Below are positions 6,027-10,070 of a stretch of DNA of 10,070 bases, one piece after another (within the stretch, counting starts at the first letter, position 1; the number at the start of each line of letters is the position of its first letter). A program made the position numbers and the translations under genes. The stretch is from CAZIIK01 sp964539235 (GTDB lineage Bacteria; Pseudomonadota; Gammaproteobacteria; Francisellales; CACEW01), in NCBI GenBank assembly GCA_964539235.1, contig CAZIIK010000003.1:1-10070 (forward strand). Reading direction: 5' to 3'. The notes under the pieces were generated by a model, which did not search any database, was not told the origin of the DNA, and worked only from the letters and a program-made list of their open reading frames with translations.

Positions 6027-8205
6027 TGCTATCCATGTGCAGTGTTTCAAGTGTTAGTGTGTGCGCAGCTAGCGCACGCTGCAGGATTTCAACATCACCG
6101 ACTAGCCAGACAATACCGGCGTGGTCGCCGCTGATGCTACCGGCACCACAGATTTTGCCCGCACAGTCTTGTGCTTCTAAGTCGCGTATCAGATTTTGTA
6201 CACGTTCAGGCACAACGCCAGCATCAACCAATAGCTGATGGTTGGTGCGGATCTCTTGTTTAAGTGCGACTTCATCATGGCGAGTGAGCGCCGTTTGAAT
6301 GTTTTGCGTCACGTTGGAGAAAGCTTCGATTTGCTCAGGGTATTGTTGGAAGTAATGTCGGGTATGAGCAACGCATGCGCCGGTATCAGCAGCCGGTTTT
6401 CCAGTATTGACGACCTGAAAGACGGGATTTTTCAATGTAACGGCTTGAGATTTTCCTGTCTGAAATAGGTGGCAGCCACCTTGGATGGCAGTATGCAAAT
6501 CAATGCCGCTGGAATAACCATGTTGTAGATTTTCTGCCATCAAACTTAATTCGTATTGCGCTTTGTCATCAACGGTCTTGCCTAGATAATGCGCAATTGC
6601 GTAGTTAGTGCTGACAATACTGGCTGCTGAAGACCCTAAACCGCAGCCAATCGGTAGCGTGGATTCAGTATGAATATGAAAACCTTGTTGGGTATCGTGT
6701 GCTGAAAATTTATCAAGGGCATTAGTCGCGGTGTACTGCAGCAGCTCGAAAGGTTTTTGCACAATGTCCTGAATGCCGCGTTCACCTCGGCGGAATTTTT
6801 GATGTGCATCTTGCAGGCGATGTTTCAATTGACGCAGTTTTTGAAAGGTTTCCGTGCCTAGGTGTTCAATGTCGGGTAAATGAAAGCTCAAACCTTTTTG
6901 TTGGTTGGGTGATAATGTCGCCGTTGTATAGCGATTGATCGCTACCACTAAGGCGGGTGCGCCTTGTACCACGGCATGCTCGCCAGACAGAATAAGTTTG
7001 CCAGGTGCGCGAGCAGACAATAAGGCTGTCGAGATTTTGTGCCCGCGGTTTTCATATTGGGGCTTGTGGTCGCTTAGACCTGCAAAGCGGTAACGCCCAG
7101 TGGTGACATGAGGTGTATCACTGTTTTCCGGCTTTAGGCTATGTGCACGGTAGAATTGTTCGTACATGTTGATTGACAAAGCTTGACGGTTGTTCAATAA
7201 GTTTTGGTGGTGTTCAGTCAATAATACGGTTTTGTAATGAGGTTGCACGGTGCCGCTGAACCATTCTGCAACACAGCCGGAGCCATAGCTATAAAAACCG
7301 ATCCGTTGACCACTTAAATCTTGTGCCTGTTGATCTAACAGTGCAGCGAGACACAGATATAAAGAACCAGTATAGCAATTGCCCATTTGACGGCTGTAAG
7401 TCAATGAAAGACCCAGTGTCGGATTGGGTGGTGTTTCTGCAAGGTCAAGGTGTTGGCGCAACGTACGATCAGCCTTTTCTGCTAGTTTAGGAAAAGGTGT
7501 GTGGTAGAGGAAATGTGCATGATCTTGCCAGGTGCGCCCTGATTCTTCTGTATAGTGTGTCCAGCTTTCAATTAAGGCTTTTAGATAGATTTCGCAGGAA
7601 TACCTGCCTTCGACTAAGGCTTCATCCCGATAGTTAGGGCGCCAAAAATCCATCACGTCTTCAGTGTACAAGCCCGTTTCTGGTTCCAAGGCCAAGATTT
7701 TTGGATTGGCGCTGAGGCGCAATGCAACAGCGCCACAACCTTGTGACGGTTCGCCTGCTGACCCTAAACCATAGCGTGCGACATCTGATGCAATGACTAA
7801 GACTTGGCGTTCTGGTTTCTGCCGAATCAAAGCAGCGCCCATTTGTAAGGCTGCGGTTGCGCTGTAGCAGGCCTGTTTTAGCTCTAAGACACGGCATTTG
7901 GGATTAAGCCCCAGCAAGTGATGTACAAAGATGCCCGCAGCTTTGGACTGATCTACACCGCTTTCTGTTGCAAATAGGACGGTATCAATCGCCGATTTAT
8001 GCGTGTCTGTTAACAAAGGTTCTGCTGCATAAGCCGCCATGGTGACGATGCTTTCATCGGGCGGTAATACACTCATAGCTTGTTGGCCAAGGCCGATATG
8101 CAATTTATTGGGATCAATGCCGCGTGCATGTGCCAAGGTTGCCATCGACAGGTAAAATGGCGGGGTATAAAAACTGATTTGATCAATACCAACCGTCATT
8201 TGCAT
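6007..8205 (-). CDS. Fused HMG-CoA synthase and mevalonate kinase
   Basis: This is one uninterrupted 732-residue frame carrying two enzymes. Residues 3 to about 388 are a bacterial MvaS-type hydroxymethylglutaryl-CoA synthase (acetoacetyl-CoA plus acetyl-CoA to HMG-CoA), beginning MTVGIDQISFY like the stand-alone enzymes. Counted from that Met3, the catalytic residues fall at Glu79 (ATESGVD), Cys111 (KQACYSAT) and His233 (YHTPF), the numbering known for Enterococcus and Staphylococcus MvaS; GEPSQGCGAVA and YTEDVMDFWRP are also family-typical. After a linker of roughly ten residues, residues 396-732 are a GHMP mevalonate kinase: APGKLILSGEHAVV (400-413), LPIGCGLGSSAAS (517-529), SSGID with catalytic Asp569, and an atypical motif 3, KICGAGSISGDHAG (684-697). 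The start at 8205 has AGGA 8 bases upstream; the ATG at 8199 would give the classic ATGA overlap with the reductase stop. The domain junction lies near base 7030. Confidence 0.93.
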   Translation of the reverse strand: MQMTVGIDQISFYTPPFYLSMATLAHARGIDPNKLHIGLGQQAMSVLPPDESIVTMAAYAAEPLLTDTHKSAIDTVLFATESGVDQSKAAGIFVHHLLGLNPKCRVLELKQACYSATAALQMGAALIRQKPERQVLVIASDVARYGLGSAGEPSQGCGAVALRLSANPKILALEPETGLYTEDVMDFWRPNYRDEALVEGRYSCEIYLKALIESWTHYTEESGRTWQDHAHFLYHTPFPKLAEKADRTLRQHLDLAETPPNPTLGLSLTYSRQMGNCYTGSLYLCLAALLDQQAQDLSGQRIGFYSYGSGCVAEWFSGTVQPHYKTVLLTEHHQNLLNNRQALSINMYEQFYRAHSLKPENSDTPHVTTGRYRFAGLSDHKPQYENRGHKISTALLSARAPGKLILSGEHAVVQGAPALVVAINRYTTATLSPNQQKGLSFHLPDIEHLGTETFQKLRQLKHRLQDAHQKFRRGERGIQDIVQKPFELLQYTATNALDKFSAHDTQQGFHIHTESTLPIGCGLGSSAASIVSTNYAIAHYLGKTVDDKAQYELSLMAENLQHGYSSGIDLHTAIQGGCHLFQTGKSQAVTLKNPVFQVVNTGKPAADTGACVAHTRHYFQQYPEQIEAFSNVTQNIQTALTRHDEVALKQEIRTNHQLLVDAGVVPERVQNLIRDLEAQDCAGKICGAGSISGDHAGIVWLVGDVEILQRALAAHTLTLETLHMDSNGVTLL

Positions 8206-9239
8206 GTTGCTGATCCTGTGCGTTCGAAGGTGATATGGCTACGCATCAATTCGCCTGGGTTAGTCAGTGCCGCCATCAGTGACAATTCACCACACAATAC
8301 AGTCGCGGCAATAATTGCGGCTAAGCGTTGACTATTCGCGCCAGGTTTTGCAGTGGGCTCTAAACAGCCCAGCGTTTCTAAATGGTGTTGGATGTGTGGA
8401 TGGTGTTTGCCATGGCCGACTGTGCCAACAATTAAATTCGGCAGGTTGACCGAAAAATAGAGGTCATCATCGCGGCATTCAGCATGAGTCATGCCTTGTG
8501 AGCCTTCGACGATATTCGCGGCATCTTGGCCAGTTGCCAGATATGTAGCCAGTAGCAGATTTGCAAAATGGGCATTGGCGCTGAGCAAGCTACCCGCTTG
8601 AATGCTGCCAATTAAATTTTTCTTCAGATGACAGGCAACGAGTGTGCTCGGTTCAACTTTTAGAATGCGTTGGCAGATAGCATACGGAATTACCACTTCG
8701 GCAATGAGATGTTTGCCGCGGCCTTGTGTGGCATTGATGGCAGACACTTTTTTATCAGTACAGCAATTGGCCGACACCGATACGTAGCGCAGTTCGGCAT
8801 ATTGAGACAGCAGCCATTGCATAACTTGGTCGGCCGCTTTGGTCACCATGTTGTGGCCAGAGGCATCGCCTGATTGAATGCTGATGCGGACAATTAGCAT
8901 TTGGCTGACGATTTGGCAGTGGATATGTTGCAGCACGGCGTATTGACTGGTTTGTTGGATCACACCTTTTAGTGTGGGTATCTGTGTTTCAATTTCGGCT
9001 TTAATGCGTGCAGCAGTGTGCGCTGTATCTGCTTCCAGCATGATTGCGCGTGTCATTTGGTCTGAAATGATGGTGCAGGTAATACCACCGGCTTTTCGGG
9101 TTGCTTTGGCTCCTCGGTTGGTTGATGGCCAGAGGGTGGTTTCAAATGTGGCCAATGGGACGTGGACTGTATCATTTAGGACATCACCCAGAATTTTGAC
9201 CGGGCCAATCGATTGTGTCGGGATGGCGGTGTGTTCCAT
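8196..9239 (-). CDS. HMG-CoA reductase, class I-like, short N-terminus
   Basis: Reduces HMG-CoA to mevalonate with two NAD(P)H, the committed step of the mevalonate pathway. The 347-residue soluble protein has the family blocks in order: VPLATFETTLWPSTNRG (27-43) with catalytic Glu33, GDASGHNMV (124-132, cofactor-binding type), CTDKKVSAIN (160-169) with the catalytic Lys, NLIGSIQAG, GQDAANIV with Asp239, GTVGHGK, CGELSLMAAL and the catalytic His335 in LMRSHI. CTDKK and the surrounding GRGKHLIAEVVIP follow the class I (eukaryote/archaea) form rather than the usual bacterial class II enzyme. There are no membrane segments. The helical segment that normally precedes the substrate-binding domain (several tens of residues) is missing. 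An in-frame TGA at 9249-9251 rules out a longer start, and GAGG lies 7 bases before the ATG. It is the first gene of the operon and overlaps the next gene by 4 to 10 bp. Confidence 0.93.
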   Translation of the reverse strand: MEHTAIPTQSIGPVKILGDVLNDTVHVPLATFETTLWPSTNRGAKATRKAGGITCTIISDQMTRAIMLEADTAHTAARIKAEIETQIPTLKGVIQQTSQYAVLQHIHCQIVSQMLIVRISIQSGDASGHNMVTKAADQVMQWLLSQYAELRYVSVSANCCTDKKVSAINATQGRGKHLIAEVVIPYAICQRILKVEPSTLVACHLKKNLIGSIQAGSLLSANAHFANLLLATYLATGQDAANIVEGSQGMTHAECRDDDLYFSVNLPNLIVGTVGHGKHHPHIQHHLETLGCLEPTAKPGANSQRLAAIIAATVLCGELSLMAALTNPGELMRSHITFERTGSATCK

Positions 9240-9245
9240 GTGTGC

Positions 9246-9256
9246 GCCTCAGGGTA
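9246..9256 (-). promoter_or_regulatory. Ribosome binding site of the HMG-CoA reductase gene
   Basis: On the minus strand the sequence before the ATG at 9239 reads CTGAGGCGCACAC. GAGG matches the Shine-Dalgarno core with a 7-base spacer. Together with the in-frame stop just upstream, it fixes the start of this unusually short reductase. Confidence 0.6.
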
Positions 9257-9268
9257 AATGTTTCGGCG

Positions 9269-9297
9269 ATTATATACAGGTTGGTTATGGAAGGTAA
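9269..9297 (-). promoter_or_regulatory. Probable sigma70 promoter of the operon
   Basis: A perfect minus-strand TATAAT lies at 9274-9269, with TTACCT at 9297-9292 as a weak -35 (three of six consensus bases) after a 17-base spacer. Transcription would start near 9262, giving a leader of about 22 bases before the reductase ATG. No operator is obvious. With all seven downstream genes overlapping or within 17 bp, this is the only convincing promoter for the minus-strand cluster that I could find by eye; internal promoters were not excluded. Confidence 0.55.
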
Positions 9298-9690
9298 GCG
9301 TATCTGGATTTTCCTTCAAATAGGCTGCGGGATGCTTTTTCTCAAGGATTGTCGCGAATTTTGTCCTATATCTTCTGTCAGCCTGACTCGACGGTTTATT
9401 TCAATCGTTTCGTCCTACCATTTTGAGTGATAACTGCAGCATATCCATTGATCATACCCAGCAGGTTTGTTTTAAGCCTGCCTGTTTGCAACTGGGTTTT
9501 GCGTCAATCCGTCCGAAAAAGATCCACTCTGCCTTATCATTGCTAATAGCAAATCAGCTGAAGTGAGTGCTATTGTCTATTTTTTGCAAATTTGATCATC
9601 ACAAGCCAAAAAGACTAATTTTCATGCAGCACCGCTACCCATCAAGTTACTGATGGTTAATTTGGCTATTAATGGTGTCTACTGATTTTG
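9298..9690. other. Gene-free stretch between the operon promoter and the transposase remnant
   Basis: I see no convincing coding sequence on either strand across this stretch; the short open frames have no starts, ribosome sites or recognisable products. It contains several small palindromes: GTCAG-C-CTGAC (9377-9387), a nested hairpin at 9456-9497, TTGCTA-A-TAGCAA (9540-9552) and CCATCA/TGATGG (9639-9656). The segment next to 9690 probably includes the end of the decayed insertion sequence, but its boundary cannot be fixed without the other end. Confidence 0.5.
9456..9500 (+). terminator. Nested hairpin followed by TTTT, possible terminator
   Basis: An outer stem, ACCCAG (9456-9461) with CTGGGT (9492-9497), encloses an inner stem, GCAGGTTT (9461-9468) with AAGCCTGC (9474-9481, one wobble pair), closed by a 5-base loop; the two stems share G9461. 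The last outer arm runs into TTTT (9497-9500) on the plus strand, as in a weak rho-independent terminator. No plus-strand gene ends here, so it may be a relic, a protein-binding or cruciform site, or chance. Confidence 0.25.
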
Positions 9691-10070
9691 CTAATCAGGA
9701 GACAGTCGTCTCATCATTGTATTAATTGCTGCTAGCTTTATCCAGCCCTCTGCACTCGCAATAGAATATTCATAATCCTTGCTCAGGCGGCGTTGGTAGT
9801 TCATCCAGCCAAATGTTCGTTCAACAATCCAGCGAAACGTAACAATTTTGAAAGCTTTCATAGTACACGTGACCACTCACCACACTTCAGCGACAAGCTA
9901 GTGAACCAAAATTTTCAAGAGATACACCGAATAGCCACAATCAGAACAAGCAAATTTAACGCCTTTGCATGCTGTAATTAATTTGAGCATAAGAATCATG
10001 ACGCCAACATGTTTTTGTGTCCCACCAGTGTAGACGATAGCACAAAACGGGAAAAACATTGCGTCTGCAC
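9691..10070 (-). pseudogene. Decayed IS5-family transposase, 5' end outside the window
   Basis: On the minus strand a single reading frame runs from the window edge to the TAG at 9691-9693, interrupted by two in-frame stops: TAG at 9898-9900 and TGA at 9877-9879. The C-terminal part carries the IS5-type signature RWIVERTFGWMNYQRRLSKDYE with the catalytic Glu of the DDE triad in ERTF. The part before the stops contains FACSDCGYSVYL, which aligns by eye with the ADGGYxG block holding the second catalytic Asp. The intact reading phase with stop codons only indicates point-mutation decay rather than indels. An inactive remnant of a DDE transposase is nearly certain from the ERTF motif; assignment to the IS5 family, IS427/IS1031-like group, is likely. 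Terminal repeats were not identified. Confidence 0.75.

Noticed and set aside
6007..8205. Reading the long frame as two separate genes with internal translation start
   Set aside because: The frame is continuous with no stop between the domains, and the linker region contains no ATG with a ribosome site right before the kinase domain; fusion is the simpler reading.
8670..8873. Plus-strand open frame inside the reductase gene
   Set aside because: It lies wholly opposite a strongly supported coding sequence and its product resembles nothing; the same holds for the other short antisense frames in metG, nth and the kinases.
9215..9430. Plus-strand 71-codon open frame overlapping the operon promoter
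   Set aside because: It overlaps the reductase start in antisense, has no ribosome site and a cysteine/phenylalanine-rich product without resemblance to a protein family.
9540..9552. TTGCTA-A-TAGCAA palindrome as an operator for the operon
   Set aside because: It lies more than 240 bp upstream of the likely promoter, has no second copy near the -10/-35 and sits in a region probably derived from a decayed transposon.
9639..9656. CCATCA/TGATGG hairpin as a terminator
   Set aside because: The stem is only 6 bp and AT-rich, and no real U-tract follows on either strand.
9793..9981. Plus-strand 62-codon frame near the right end
   Set aside because: It is the antisense of the IS5-type transposase remnant, which has a clear family motif on the minus strand.

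Overview
The window looks like the chromosome of a gammaproteobacterium. The endonuclease III and methionyl-tRNA synthetase proteins follow the Escherichia coli sequences closely from memory, yet the same operon carries mevalonate-pathway genes, which most gammaproteobacteria lack. That combination suggests a Legionellales/Coxiella-like or similar lineage, but this is inference; nothing here fixes the genus. No rRNA, tRNA or CRISPR array was seen.

Layout. Bases 1-138 hold the 3' end of an insertion sequence (transposase tail plus a probable terminal inverted repeat), followed by a 71-bp element bounded by 12-bp inverted repeats (138-208) and an open frame without a good start (206-559), probably a gene remnant. 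From 9239 down to 629 everything lies on the minus strand and is packed head to tail: HMG-CoA reductase, a fused HMG-CoA synthase/mevalonate kinase, a second GHMP kinase (probable phosphomevalonate kinase), metG, an rnfB/rsxB-like ferredoxin gene, nth, and a divergent 14-helix POT-like transporter. Adjacent genes overlap by up to 20 bp or lie within 17 bp of each other, so they very likely form one transcript starting from the promoter at about 9269-9297. From 9240 to 9690 there is a gene-free stretch with a hairpin, and 9691 to the end is a decayed IS5-family transposase.

Function. The first three genes cover consecutive mevalonate steps: acetoacetyl-CoA plus acetyl-CoA to HMG-CoA, to mevalonate, to phosphomevalonate, and probably to diphosphomevalonate. 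Diphosphomevalonate decarboxylase, IPP isomerase and acetoacetyl-CoA thiolase are not in the window and must be encoded elsewhere if the pathway is complete. The downstream genes are housekeeping functions (tRNA charging, DNA base-excision repair, iron-sulfur electron transfer) and a transporter, with no obvious link to isoprenoids.

The most notable observation is the single-polypeptide fusion of HMG-CoA synthase with mevalonate kinase. All recognisable catalytic residues of both halves are kept. The two enzymes are not consecutive in the pathway, because the reductase acts between them.
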